Origin: Candidatus Rifleibacteriota bacterium
GTDB lineage: Bacteria > Muiribacteriota > Ozemobacteria > Ozemobacterales > Ozemobacteraceae
Direction: 5' to 3'
Assembly: GCA_015233155.1 (NCBI GenBank)
Contig: JADFYG010000044.1
Coordinates: 1-53,477, forward strand
DNA: 53,477 nucleotides
A program made the translations under genes and the position numbers. Shown one piece after another: positions 9,087 to 18,548 of the stretch. Position 1 is the first letter of the stretch; every line of letters starts with the position of its first letter. The notes under the pieces were generated by a model. That model was not told where the DNA came from. It did no database searches and was given only the letters and a program-made list of their open reading frames with translations.

Positions 9087-9418
9087 GTAGGGCGGGACCG
9101 CCGAAGGTGTGAAAAAATGGCCCTTCGAGAAAATCAGGTTAGTATTATTCATGAAAAACAAGGTCGGGGAAGTTCGCGGAAGGACAGTAGCGAAGCTGTC
9201 CGAAATGGTCTGAGACCGAACCCGAAGGCTTGTCATGCCGGCCCACGATGGGCCGGCACCCCGCAGATCGCCAGGAAGGCGATTCTAAGGGGTTCTGGCA
9301 TGCCTTCGAGGGGAGGTTCTCAGCAACCATTTCGAGACAGCGAAGCGTTGTCCTGGAGTGAATTTCCCCGACCGGAATTACCAGAGTATATTTTTTCACA
9401 CCTTCGCCGGGCACGCCG
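9087..9418. repeat. MITE-like palindromic repeat, copy 1
   Basis: This ~330-bp element is nearly the reverse complement of the element at 18130-18482. Its ends are inverted repeats containing CGAAGGTGTGAAAAAAT. Inside, successive segments pair across the centre, for example GCCGGCCCACGATGGGCCGGC, so the whole element could fold into one long imperfect hairpin. It has no gene of its own. Such structure is typical of small non-autonomous elements moved by a transposase elsewhere in the genome. It lies directly upstream of the AGE-family gene and is read through in that gene's frame. Confidence 0.8.
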
Positions 9419-9494
9419 AGGCTTGCTGCAACGCATACAAATATTGCGTCAGTTTGTCTATTTCAAGGGTTCCGCGAAAACCTCGAAATTGGGA

Positions 9495-11654
9495 ATGATC
9501 TTGTTATTCGTAATCCTGGCTCTTTCCCCCGTCACCGCAACTGAATCCCCCCCCCCGGGAACCCGCGACACAACGGTAAACGAGCTGGGAACCCCATACA
9601 GCGATCTGGTGACCGGTCAAGTGAGAGGTTTTGAGCGCTCCGCCGATGCGTTTTCTCTGCAGACGGCCGATGGACGTATGTTTCACGTTGAACTGACACC
9701 GGAAACCCTTGCCTGGAATATCCGAAATCTGGGCGAATCCAAGTGTGACTGTTCAAAAAATCTGCGCCTGTTCCTGAAAAGCGGACGCACAATGTCGGTG
9801 TATGGCACGTTCTATCCGGAAGGCGGTATTTGCCGCTTCGAGGCTCAGAAATTGTATTTTCTCGGCTCCGGAACAGAAGAGTTGCGTTTCGAGGAACCGG
9901 ACTGGTGGACGCAACAGATTCGCGCCCTTGCCAATTTCTACCTCAACGCCCAATTCCCGGATGGGAAAATAGATTATAAGAAATATCGCACGAACCTGAA
10001 ACTGGACGGCGGCAAATACCCGGATACCATCCAGGAGGCCGATACTATTTCGCGCCTCGTCTATGGCCTCGCGACCGCCTATATGATGACAGGTGAAGAA
10101 CGCTACCTCGAGGCCGCCCGGGAAGGGACGGCATACCTTCGTCAGAACTTCCGAAAACCTGTTGAAGATGGCATTTTATGGTACCACGCTCTCGAAATAC
10201 TTCCCGGAGCCGAACATCCCCAAAAACATCTGGCTTCGCTATTCAAGGACGATTTTGGCGCCATTCCTCTTTACGAGCAGATCTATGCTCTCCTCGGCCC
10301 GGTTCAAACCATGCGCATTACCGGTGATCCGGCGATCAGAAATGACGTTACAGCCACCATGCGCTTTTTTGACGCGCATTTCCGCGATCGCGAGCACGGC
10401 GGATTTTACTCCCACATAGACCCGCTGCTCATGAGCCCCCTTTCCCCAGGCCTCGGAAAAAATCGTGCCCGCAAAAATTGGAATTCCATCGGTGATCACA
10501 TCCCAGCCTACCTGATCAACTATTACCTCGCGACTGGCGACGAGGCTTCCGCACGTCTGCTGATCGAACTGGGGAAACTTATCGTCGATCACTTTCCCGG
10601 CGAAGGCGAGAGTCCGTTCATGCGCGAACGGTTCAAAGCTGACTGGAAGCCCGATGAAACCTGGGGTTGGCAAAAAGATCGGGCGGTCATCGGCCATAAT
10701 CTGAAAATTGCCTGGAACATGACACGCCTGTTCAATCTCGCCTCCGACCCCACTTTCATCGGTCTGGCAGAGCGGCTGGGTGCAGTCATGCCATCCGCGG
10801 CCGCTGATCGTCGCCGTGGCGGCTGGTATGATGTCGTGGAACGCCGGTTAAAACCAGGAACGCTCTTTAACCGCTTTGTCTGGCATGATCGCAAAGTATG
10901 GTGGCAGCAGGAACAAGCCATCCTGGCTTACCAGATCCTCGCCGGGGTTCGTGGTGACGCCGAATCGCTGCGCCAGGCACGCGACTCCGCGGCATTTTAC
11001 AACCTTTGGTTTCTCGATCACGATAACGGCGGCGTCTATTCAAACGTGACGGCGGACGGCCTGCCATACCTTCGCGGTGACGAGCTCCAGAAGGGAAGTC
11101 ATTCGATGAGCGGCTATCATGCCTTCGAGCTTTGTTATCTGGCCTCGGTTTACACGAATCTCCTCATCCATAACCGGCATCTCGATCTTTATTTCAAACC
11201 GGACCCGGGAGCATTTCGTGATGGAATTCTGCGCGTAGCCCCGGATTTATTGCCTCCTGGCCGCGTGCGGCTCGCCGAGGTTCATATCGATGGGAAAGCA
11301 TGGACCGACTTCGATCCGGTGCGAATGACCGTGCATCTTCCGACCGCGAAAAATCCTGTCCGCGTGAGGGTTCGGCTGGTCCGTTCCGACTCTCCCCTGG
11401 CATCAACCGCAGCGGAGCTTCCCGCTAACGCCTCTGAGGACTCCTCCGTTCCGGGGTCATATTCATCAAGTCTTGCGGACGCCGAAGCAGTTCAGAGCAG
11501 TGCAAAATCTAATGATACCCCCAAGACCACAGCGGAAAAGAAACGACGGACACCGGCGAAAAAGCGATACTGGTTTTCGCGAAGAAGTCGCAATGATAAT
11601 AAGTCAAATGTGAAATCCCGCGAGGATAAAACCCCGGCCGGAAAAACGAAGTGA
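9495..11654 (+). CDS. AGE-family (N-acylglucosamine 2-epimerase-like) alpha/alpha-barrel protein, exported
   Basis: The open frame reaches back to 9072, but residues before 9495 are translated repeat DNA. The ATG at 9495 starts a good signal peptide (MILLFVILALSPVTA), so I place the start there although no strong ribosome site is visible. Residues about 30-130 are a small beta domain. From about 135 to 600 the sequence has repeated helix pairs with HGGF/GGVYS-type turns, WGWQKD, and other patterns of the AGE/(alpha/alpha)6-barrel superfamily of sugar epimerases and related glycan enzymes. The last 70 residues are low-complexity and end in a Lys/Arg-rich tail. Its stop overlaps the GTG start of the reductase gene, so the two were probably co-translated. 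The substrate is unknown. Confidence 0.8.
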   Translation: MILLFVILALSPVTATESPPPGTRDTTVNELGTPYSDLVTGQVRGFERSADAFSLQTADGRMFHVELTPETLAWNIRNLGESKCDCSKNLRLFLKSGRTMSVYGTFYPEGGICRFEAQKLYFLGSGTEELRFEEPDWWTQQIRALANFYLNAQFPDGKIDYKKYRTNLKLDGGKYPDTIQEADTISRLVYGLATAYMMTGEERYLEAAREGTAYLRQNFRKPVEDGILWYHALEILPGAEHPQKHLASLFKDDFGAIPLYEQIYALLGPVQTMRITGDPAIRNDVTATMRFFDAHFRDREHGGFYSHIDPLLMSPLSPGLGKNRARKNWNSIGDHIPAYLINYYLATGDEASARLLIELGKLIVDHFPGEGESPFMRERFKADWKPDETWGWQKDRAVIGHNLKIAWNMTRLFNLASDPTFIGLAERLGAVMPSAAADRRRGGWYDVVERRLKPGTLFNRFVWHDRKVWWQQEQAILAYQILAGVRGDAESLRQARDSAAFYNLWFLDHDNGGVYSNVTADGLPYLRGDELQKGSHSMSGYHAFELCYLASVYTNLLIHNRHLDLYFKPDPGAFRDGILRVAPDLLPPGRVRLAEVHIDGKAWTDFDPVRMTVHLPTAKNPVRVRVRLVRSDSPLASTAAELPANASEDSSVPGSYSSSLADAEAVQSSAKSNDTPKTTAEKKRRTPAKKRYWFSRRSRNDNKSNVKSREDKTPAGKTK

Positions 11655-12701
11655 CCGAAACGTTCGGCGAAAAAATGAATCGGCGCCGCTTTCTGCAAAT
11701 CGCAACAGGCATCATCACGGCCTTGGCGACAGGAAAGTCATGGAAATCGTTATCAGCGGCCACGCCGGCTGCTTCCCGTACCCTGGCTTCGTCCACTGAA
11801 AAAACTGAAATGCCGATGCGTCTCCTCGGAAGCACGGGAGTCAAGGTTTCACTGCTCGGCCTGGGAGGATTTCACCTGGGTCTTGATTCGCTTACCGATG
11901 GCAAGGCAATTGACCTTGTAAGATCGGCACTGGATCAGGGAGTGACGTTTCTCGACAATGCGCCTGAGTATAACGAAGGCCAAAGCGAGGAACGCATGGG
12001 AAAAGCCTTGAAGAACGGATATCGCGACCGCGCGTTTCTTATGACGAAAAACTGTGCACACGATCGCACCCGCGCCGGATCGATCAAAAGTCTCGAGCAG
12101 AGTCTGCGCGCTCTCGGCACCGACTATATTGATCTTTGGCTGTTTCACGAGATGATCTACGACAATGATCCCGACTGGCTATTCACACGCGGCGCGCTTG
12201 AGTTCGCACTCGAGGCGAAAAAGGCGGGCAAGATCAGATTCATCGGATTCAGCGGCCACAAACACCCTGATATTCATCTCGATCTTCTTGCGCGCGGATG
12301 CGGTGATGATACCGCTCAACGTGATGGACGCCCATTATAGATCTTTCGAAAAGAGGGTGCTGCCTGAGCTTATACGACGGGGAATCGGAGTTCTCAGCAT
12401 GAAAGCCATGGGCGGATTCATGTCGGACATGCTATACCAAACCAAACTGTCTGCTTCTGATTGCCTGCGATATGCGATGAGCCTGCCGGTGAGCTCGGTC
12501 ATATCAGGCATCGAAACACCTGACCAGTTACGGGAAAACATCTCGGTCGCAAAAAACTTCAAACCCCTTACGCGCGGAGAACGTGCACTGTTACTGGCAA
12601 AGACCGCCCCGGTGGCCGGCGACGGTCGATTCGAAAAATACAAAACGACAATGGATCTCGACACACCTTTCGGAAAAGCAGCTCACGGCTTCGTCCGCTG
12701 A
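11651..12701 (+). pseudogene. Twin-arginine aldo/keto reductase, frameshifted
   Basis: The first part (GTG at 11651 or ATG at 11675) begins NRRRFLQIATG, a twin-arginine signal, then reads as an aldo/keto reductase: LLGSTGVKVSLLGLGG, FLDNAPEYNEG, DYIDLWLFHE and GKIRFIGFSGH. After the codons for LLARG near 12300 this frame runs into nonsense and stops at 12340. The same protein continues in another frame from about 12300 (ADAVMIPLNVMDAHY, then GVLSMKAMGGF and VSSVISGIETPDQL) to the stop at 12701. One base has been gained or lost in the GCGCGCGG run. It is either a recent pseudogene or a sequencing error. The intact product would be an exported NADPH- or flavin-linked oxidoreductase. Confidence 0.82.
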
Positions 12702-12728
12702 ATCACCTGAATCTCGCGATTCACACCA

Positions 12729-12858
12729 CATGACTGCCAAAGAAGACTAAATATTCTCGATTCTTTACGTCAAGCGAGATTCCTCACCTTCGTTCGGAAT
12801 GACAAACAATGCTGTCATTTCGAACGAAGGGAGAAATATCAACTAACCGGTTAGCACT
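12729..12858. repeat. Dispersed hairpin repeat, copy A
   Basis: About 130 bases closely resemble the reverse complement of 39681-39807. Shared landmarks are AGAAGACTAAAT, CAAGCGAGATTCCTCAC, GAAGGGAGAAAT and ACCGGTTAGCA. The centre is a hairpin (CCTTCGTTCGGAATGACA pairing with TGTCATTTCGAACGAAGG). It lies between the broken reductase gene and the peptidase gene and carries no reading frame. Confidence 0.75.
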
Positions 12859-12896
12859 CTTTGTTAATCATGCCCCACCATGAATTTCAGTTCAGA

Positions 12897-15800
12897 TCAT
12901 TTCGATGCAGCGGGAACAGCTTGCGGAGGCTTGCTCAAACCAGGCTTCAGGAATTTCAGGGCCTGATAGATAATCTGGGTCCGGGCGGCAAGCGTATCGA
13001 CCGATTCCAGGCGCAAGCCGAGATAGATTCCGCGATAAGGTTTTCCGGAGCCCTGGGAACCCGCAACCGCAATTCCGGCTCCTCGCCCGTCTTCCGTGGT
13101 CAGCCACAAGTTTGCCGGAGCGCCGCAGTTCATGATGGTCACACTGTCGGCATCCTGAGCAGAATCCGGGCCGTTGATGACCAGATTTGGAAGGGACGAT
13201 GCAATCGCGCCAGCCATTCTTAAACTCGGACAATCGGTATCATCCGAAACATACTGGAATTTGAAGTACTCTTCGAGGAGCGGCAGATTGGCACTTATTT
13301 GATGAGAATTCTGGGTCGCCAAAAACAGATTTCCTCCGCCGTTCAGATAATTCATGACCGCTTCAGCAGTGGGGGCAGTCTTTTGCGGAGATGCGGAAAT
13401 CCCGTTAAGAATGACGACTCCATCCTGATACTGCTGAAAGATGTCCTCAAACGTATAGTTGAAGACCTTCGGATCCCAGAGGATATCGATCGGCAGCTGC
13501 AGAAATTTCATCGCCTCGATATATGCGCCAAGGGACTGCTTGTCCTCCACCATCGGACCGCACAGCAGAACGGAACTTTTTCTTTTGTACTGCGGAACCC
13601 GGGAAATGAAATCCGCCCAGCAGGTATCCCTGGAAAAAGCGAGAGCGCGATAGCTGGTGGTAAAGTCAGGCGCATAGGGATAATAGAGCGCCATACCATG
13701 GGAGTTGTCCATTCCCTGGGTGTGCCCTTCAACGATCAAGGGACAGGTTTCGGGAAAACTCGCCACGAAAGTATACATCTTGCCGGTCTTTTGGACCAAT
13801 TCAGGCCCCTTCTGTCCATCGGAAGTTTCGAGGCGGTAATCAAGTTCGGTAACAAATTCCGAATGATTCGCTTTCATGGGATCGCTGACGACGGTGAAGG
13901 GTCCGAAGACGCAGGAGTATAAACCAGCGGCATCCGGTCCCTGGAGGGGGGTGCGGACGAAACGGGTCTGATAATGCTCGGTTCCATGCGGCCAGATGGC
14001 CTGTGGAGGAATCTTCCAACCGTTATATCCCCAGACCACGAAACCCGGATTCTTGCTGGTGATGTTGACCGGTTCCGCGAGCCGGTCACGATCGATCGGA
14101 TAAGCGGACAGATCGACGATATCCTGACATGCCTTTTTCGCATCATCGGGAAGCATTTTTGTGGAAATCAGTTTCCGGGCAAAATCCACCAGGTCAACAT
14201 ATCCGTAATCGTCGCCGCCATACCGGCGAATCTTGGCAAACGGAGCATCCGGGGCGGCGAGACTGGCCGAATAGGTATCGAAATTCGCAATAAGCGATTT
14301 TCCCAATCGATCGATCGCCTTGACCAGCGGCTCCATTTTCGACAGATCGTAGGCGGCCTTGGTGACGGGATCTCCGCCTTCATATTTGTCGGTCTGTGAC
14401 CCACCGGGCGTGTAGGATTTAACATATGCCGCAACCATCTGTTTGGCAAGCGATCTGGTCGACAGCGTCGGCACGGAGGTCATCGGCCTGAGGTAATCCG
14501 AATAAGGCATGCCATTTCCGGGTTCAGTTTCTTCAGACCCGATCATGACATCGGTGATATCTCGCAACTGCCATGCAATCTCCACCATGCCCATCAGACA
14601 GGCGTCGAAATCGATGACATCGAACTTGGGATGTTTGGGATTGACTTTGGCGATAGCCGCCTGACCCTGTTGCAAAGCCCAGGTCAAGTCGGGAAGGTTT
14701 ATAATATGGCCCGTCGTGTCATCCTGGCTGATGCCGATCCATCCGGCACCATGGTTCCATATGATGGCCAGGTAGCGATCTGCCGGGTAATTCTGGACAC
14801 CCCAGGTCAGGAAGTCGGCGAGGGAGTTCTTACTTCCCATGTCGATCTGGCCCAGGTTTCCGACCATCCGGGATCCGATCTTCTTGCCGAGGTTCTTTAC
14901 AACTTCATAGCGCCGCGCACCAACCCAGTTATCGTTGGAAATGTCGTTCCCTTCGCCGCTGGAAAGACGGGCAAGTTCAGTGATAATGTTCACCTTGTCA
15001 GTGGATCCAACTTTTTCCATTTCCTTGAGATCGCCGATTCCGGAGGATTCCAGATTGTTGTTCGCATTGACGAAGACCAGGACCGTCCACATTTTATGCT
15101 TTCCGGCCATGGTCGATGAGGCGACGTCGCCGCCATGGGTGACATACGTCACCTCTTCGCCGGCGGTTTCATCGTCAAACCACCAGATAGGGAAGTCCCG
15201 ATGAGCCACATCGGAGTACATCGACTTAACAGAATCGTATGGGTCCTTGGCTCCTTCGGCCGTCATGCGAGTGACCAGTGCATCGAGACGAACTTTAAAA
15301 CTCTTCACGTCCTGAGCCTGACCGGCCTGATCGCCGGAAGAGTCCTGGGAAAGCCGGAAATTTATGGCCTGAGCCATTTTCCTGGCTACCATGCCGAACC
15401 CGAGATCCATCGGATACGTGGATTTTTCCATGGTATCAATGATAGATCCGGTTCGATCGGGGGATTTTCCAAGTTCCGATACAATGTCGTCGGTAAGCTC
15501 GCCCCATTTTGAGGTGAAGTTGTCCAGAAGTGCCTTGTGACCTTTGCCGGACATATTGGCCCGCATATTCGTCCTGGTCTGAACCGGAAGATCAGCAAGC
15601 AGTGATTTAACAAAATCCTTCGATCGCGGATCGGCCAGATAGGCAAGCGTTATCCGCTTTTTATACACTTCCTGCAATTGGGGAAGGAGCTTATCGAGTG
15701 CGGATTTATCCCCTGGGTTGGGATTTTGCCCGGAAGCCGGATCCGCCTCGGGAGGTGCTGGAGGCTGGCTTGGAGACGCTGTCGGAGTCGTCGGATTTGC

Positions 15801-15947
15801 CGGCATCGTGGAAACGCTCGTTCCCGTCAATGTTGGCGATGTGGTCGGTAGCGAGTTGCAGCTCTCGGCTGCCTTTGAATTGGCTGCGAAAGCCAATCCT
15901 GAAGATACAATAAGAGTCAGAACGACAACCAATAGACGTCGCATCAT
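12897..15947 (-). CDS. Exported clostripain-family (C11) cysteine peptidase with GldG-like C-terminus
   Basis: The ATG at 15947 has AAAGGAGA at good spacing and a signal peptide (1-22). A Pro/Thr/Ser linker (38-75) and a helical region (80-250) precede the peptidase domain. That domain begins at about 286 (MWTVLVFVNANNNLE). The catalytic His399 lies in WNHGAGW and Cys450 in DACLMGMVE, the pair expected for clostripain-type C11 peptidases, which cleave after Arg or Lys. After about residue 750 a Rossmann-like region with GVVILNG and YLNGGGNLFLAT resembles DUF4350/GldG domains. At 1016 residues it is larger than clostripain itself. The enzyme should act outside the cytoplasm. It has its own promoter-like sequence at 16000-16028 and stands alone. 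Confidence 0.88.
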   Translation of the reverse strand: MMRRLLVVVLTLIVSSGLAFAANSKAAESCNSLPTTSPTLTGTSVSTMPANPTTPTASPSQPPAPPEADPASGQNPNPGDKSALDKLLPQLQEVYKKRITLAYLADPRSKDFVKSLLADLPVQTRTNMRANMSGKGHKALLDNFTSKWGELTDDIVSELGKSPDRTGSIIDTMEKSTYPMDLGFGMVARKMAQAINFRLSQDSSGDQAGQAQDVKSFKVRLDALVTRMTAEGAKDPYDSVKSMYSDVAHRDFPIWWFDDETAGEEVTYVTHGGDVASSTMAGKHKMWTVLVFVNANNNLESSGIGDLKEMEKVGSTDKVNIITELARLSSGEGNDISNDNWVGARRYEVVKNLGKKIGSRMVGNLGQIDMGSKNSLADFLTWGVQNYPADRYLAIIWNHGAGWIGISQDDTTGHIINLPDLTWALQQGQAAIAKVNPKHPKFDVIDFDACLMGMVEIAWQLRDITDVMIGSEETEPGNGMPYSDYLRPMTSVPTLSTRSLAKQMVAAYVKSYTPGGSQTDKYEGGDPVTKAAYDLSKMEPLVKAIDRLGKSLIANFDTYSASLAAPDAPFAKIRRYGGDDYGYVDLVDFARKLISTKMLPDDAKKACQDIVDLSAYPIDRDRLAEPVNITSKNPGFVVWGYNGWKIPPQAIWPHGTEHYQTRFVRTPLQGPDAAGLYSCVFGPFTVVSDPMKANHSEFVTELDYRLETSDGQKGPELVQKTGKMYTFVASFPETCPLIVEGHTQGMDNSHGMALYYPYAPDFTTSYRALAFSRDTCWADFISRVPQYKRKSSVLLCGPMVEDKQSLGAYIEAMKFLQLPIDILWDPKVFNYTFEDIFQQYQDGVVILNGISASPQKTAPTAEAVMNYLNGGGNLFLATQNSHQISANLPLLEEYFKFQYVSDDTDCPSLRMAGAIASSLPNLVINGPDSAQDADSVTIMNCGAPANLWLTTEDGRGAGIAVAGSQGSGKPYRGIYLGLRLESVDTLAARTQIIYQALKFLKPGLSKPPQAVPAASK

Positions 15948-15999
15948 CCACAGTCTCCTTTAACAACAAAACGTCTCAATATGAGATGAGTTGATCTTC

Positions 16000-16028
16000 A
16001 TTCTACAGTGTACCAGAGAAAGTGGCAA
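16000..16028 (-). promoter_or_regulatory. Sigma70-like promoter of the clostripain-family gene
   Basis: On the minus strand TTGCCA and TAGAAT are separated by exactly 17 bases, about 50 bases ahead of the ATG at 15947. The fit to the housekeeping consensus is good for both boxes, and a ribosome site follows downstream. Confidence 0.5.
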
Positions 16029-16062
16029 CCATTGAGCAAAAGCCGACGGGGCAAATATTGTA

Positions 16063-17955
16063 TTATAAATCCTCGGCAATCACGATAACGCGGTCCTCGG
16101 CGGCCAGACTGAACCGCCGCGACTTGGGCGGGTTCGTGACCACGCCATAGTTTTTATTGAAATCATATACGTATCGCACATAGCGGTATCCGATCGCCAC
16201 CTCACCTCGACGGCTTGCGGCCTCAAGAAGTGTATAGAAGTCTATCTCGTGGCCGGGTATCACATATTCTGCGGCGGGTTTGATGTAGATCTCCGCCCCT
16301 TTTACGTCAAACAGATCGGAGAAAACCTTCATCAATTGTTTGTTTTCCGAAACCTGGCTTAGCAGTAGACTGATGAGTTTGTCCCCAACCACGAAGTCGT
16401 CTGCTTCGGTCACCTCGGCGAGACGCCGGTTCTGATCATCCAGCATTTCCGATACGATGTTGATATTTATCTTCAACTTCTTCTCGATATCACGCAAATG
16501 GAGCAGAGTAACGATAGTTTTTGCATCTGAGCCCTGGATGTCACTACCGGTATCGGGCGAGAGCACGATCACGTTGTGGTATCGATTCCAGTCAATGCAG
16601 TTGAGAACTTCGCGGCTCGTCTGGTCGGCACTGACACAGTTAATAATGAGGTTCTTGAAGATGCCCCGAAGGCCTGCCACAGTTGCGTCGAGGCCCTGCA
16701 TATCGGCAACGACATGGACTGAAGAGCCCGGCATAAGATATTCATTCAGTTCACCCAATATACGACGCGCCTTGCGGTTCCAGCTCAGTATCAACATATG
16801 TTCAATCTCGCGCGGCTTATGCGCGGCGCGAGGAAGTATCGCCGTCTCGTCTACAGACAAGACGCCGCGACCGTTGACGATAACCGTGTCATCGTCACGC
16901 GAAATGGCGACAATCGAGTCGTCTGAAGCAATGACGGTTTTCATCGGCGGATTGATGAGTACGCTCCCGTCAGCGCGGGCAAGCCCGATGACACAGGAAT
17001 CTTCGTAAGCGAAGAGGGTCTCGCCGAAAGTCCGGCCTGTGAGAGAAGGTTCCGGTTGGAAGTAAATCTCGTCCCCATCGAAATTGAGAAGTTCTGTGTA
17101 GACTACCGACAGTCCTGACTGACGCGAGGTCTGAACCATAATTCGCGAGATTGCATCGTCGGGCAGGATTACCTCTACCTCGTCGCGGCCCACCATATGC
17201 ACCACATCGATGCTCGCTTCATCGAGAACCTCAGTCACAATGTGAAAAGTTCGCTCACCACGGAAAGATCCATTCGTCAAGGCGAGAAGCACCTTCAACA
17301 CCGGATGGTCGGTCGTCTCCTCCTCGTTCCGCAGCACGATAATCGATTTTGCACCGCCAGGATTCACCACCGCGAGGTCATCCATATCGCAAGGGTTCCC
17401 GCTGCGACAGACTACGCGAGTGTTCTTCTTCCTCGGAACCTTGGTGGCGATATCGTCATCCATCTCAACCTTGTCACGGTCGGCAAGAATGACGATCACA
17501 CCTTCAGGCTTATTTTCATTGGCAATTACGAGTTCGGAGATGATCGTGAAGACTTTTGCCGACCAGCCCAGAATGAGCGTATGCCCATTCTCAACGACGA
17601 ACGAACGCCCCTTGCGAAGCTCGTTGAGACGTCCCTCGATACCAGTCGTCAAGAGACCGATCAGGATGCTGATCATGAAAAGACTACCGAGAGTGACGAC
17701 AAACATGGCGATTAGAAATGCGGATGGCCCGGCATTCGACGCAACCGGGTTGGGAGTCATTGCCTGGAACAGAATATTCCAGAAAATTTCAAAAAGAGTC
17801 ATCTGGCCGCCATCGATTCGCCAGACAATCGCCGTTGTCAGAAGAACGAGCAGTAAAGAAGCGATGGCCAGCCATACCACGAGTGCGGCGGGCCCCTTAG
17901 ACATCGTATTGTCAAAGGCGTAGCGGAGTCTTTTATAGAGTGAAAACTTCTGCAT
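16063..17955 (-). CDS. CASTOR/POLLUX-type ion channel with tandem RCK/TrkA-N-like domains
   Basis: I start at the ATG at 17955 because GGAG lies five bases ahead; an ATG at 17970 overlaps that site. Two membrane helices (about 25-45 and 80-105 in this numbering) flank a pore-like loop with TPNPV. They are followed by LILGWSAKVF, the first Rossmann (TrkA-N/RCK) domain, and a second one beginning near LILSWNRKARRILGEL. This layout is that of bacterial homologues of plant CASTOR/POLLUX/DMI1 channels, which form ligand-gated cation channels, often gated by calcium. At about 630 residues it is of normal length. The gene stands alone between the peptidase and a repeat element. Ion selectivity cannot be decided from the sequence. 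Confidence 0.88.
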   Translation of the reverse strand: MQKFSLYKRLRYAFDNTMSKGPAALVVWLAIASLLLVLLTTAIVWRIDGGQMTLFEIFWNILFQAMTPNPVASNAGPSAFLIAMFVVTLGSLFMISILIGLLTTGIEGRLNELRKGRSFVVENGHTLILGWSAKVFTIISELVIANENKPEGVIVILADRDKVEMDDDIATKVPRKKNTRVVCRSGNPCDMDDLAVVNPGGAKSIIVLRNEEETTDHPVLKVLLALTNGSFRGERTFHIVTEVLDEASIDVVHMVGRDEVEVILPDDAISRIMVQTSRQSGLSVVYTELLNFDGDEIYFQPEPSLTGRTFGETLFAYEDSCVIGLARADGSVLINPPMKTVIASDDSIVAISRDDDTVIVNGRGVLSVDETAILPRAAHKPREIEHMLILSWNRKARRILGELNEYLMPGSSVHVVADMQGLDATVAGLRGIFKNLIINCVSADQTSREVLNCIDWNRYHNVIVLSPDTGSDIQGSDAKTIVTLLHLRDIEKKLKININIVSEMLDDQNRRLAEVTEADDFVVGDKLISLLLSQVSENKQLMKVFSDLFDVKGAEIYIKPAAEYVIPGHEIDFYTLLEAASRRGEVAIGYRYVRYVYDFNKNYGVVTNPPKSRRFSLAAEDRVIVIAEDL

Positions 17956-18129
17956 TCGGTCTCCAGACATTAGCCGGCAGCTGAACTAAATAACAATCAG
18001 CAATTATACCAAAGAGCTCCCCGCAATATTCACGATATTTAACGTAGTGGCGGAGCAAACGCATTAAAGCTCCGGAAGGTCTATAATACGGCTCTCGACA
18101 CAACAAAATGCCTGCGAAACCATGATATG

Positions 18130-18482
18130 GCGTGACCGCCGAAGCGCAAAGCGGCGCGCCCGACGAAGGCGTGAAAAAATATACCCTGGTAATTCCGGTC
18201 GGGGAAATTCACTCCAGGACAACGCTTCGCTGTCTCGAAATGGTTGCTGAGGACCTCTCCTCGAAGGCTTGCCAGAACCCCTTAGAATCGCCCTCCTGGC
18301 GATCTGCGGGGTGCCGGCCCATCGTGGGCCGGCATGACAAGCCTTCGGGTTCGGTCTCAGACCATTTCGGACAGCTTCGCTACTGTCCTTCCGCGAACTT
18401 CCCCGACCTTGTTTTCATAAATAATGCTAACCTGATTTTCTCGAAGGGTCATTTTTTCACACTTTCGGCGGTCGCGCCCTAC
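18130..18482. repeat. MITE-like palindromic repeat, copy 2
   Basis: This is the inverted partner of 9087-9418; over about 300 bases the two differ at only scattered positions by eye. The left end contains GGCGCGCCCGACGAAGG followed by CGTGAAAAAAT. The right end is the near-complement, ATTTTTTCACACTTTCGGCGG. The centre has CCGGCCCATCGTGGGCCGG. A third fragment of the right end survives at 24979-25026. No transposase is encoded. Confidence 0.82.
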
Positions 18483-18516
18483 CACAGAACTTTTAGTGCG
18501 CTTGCCCTGAACGTAG

Positions 18517-18537
18517 GGGCGGGTTTAAAACCCGCCC
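18517..18537. terminator. GC-rich hairpin after the RND exporter gene
   Basis: GGGCGGG and CCCGCCC pair around a TTTAAAA loop, 12 bases past the exporter stop (minus-strand reading). The T-rich stretch lies before the hairpin in that orientation, so it may be a repeat-type palindrome rather than a true intrinsic terminator. Confidence 0.4.
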
Positions 18538-18548
18538 GAAAAATAAAT

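Larger units (their letters stand above)
17956..18548. other. Intergenic region filled by a palindromic repeat and a GC hairpin
   Basis: Between the divergent ends of the channel gene and the exporter gene there is no coding sequence. Most of the space is the MITE-like element at 18130-18482. A reading frame of about 250 codons crosses it, but only because the repeat happens to lack stops. At 18517-18537 a GGGCGGG/CCCGCCC hairpin lies past the exporter stop. Confidence 0.7.

Noticed and set aside
9145..9414. A minus-strand frame whose translation matches the one at 18132
   Set aside because: The match arises because both lie in copies of the same non-coding repeat. Shared translation here is not evidence of a gene.
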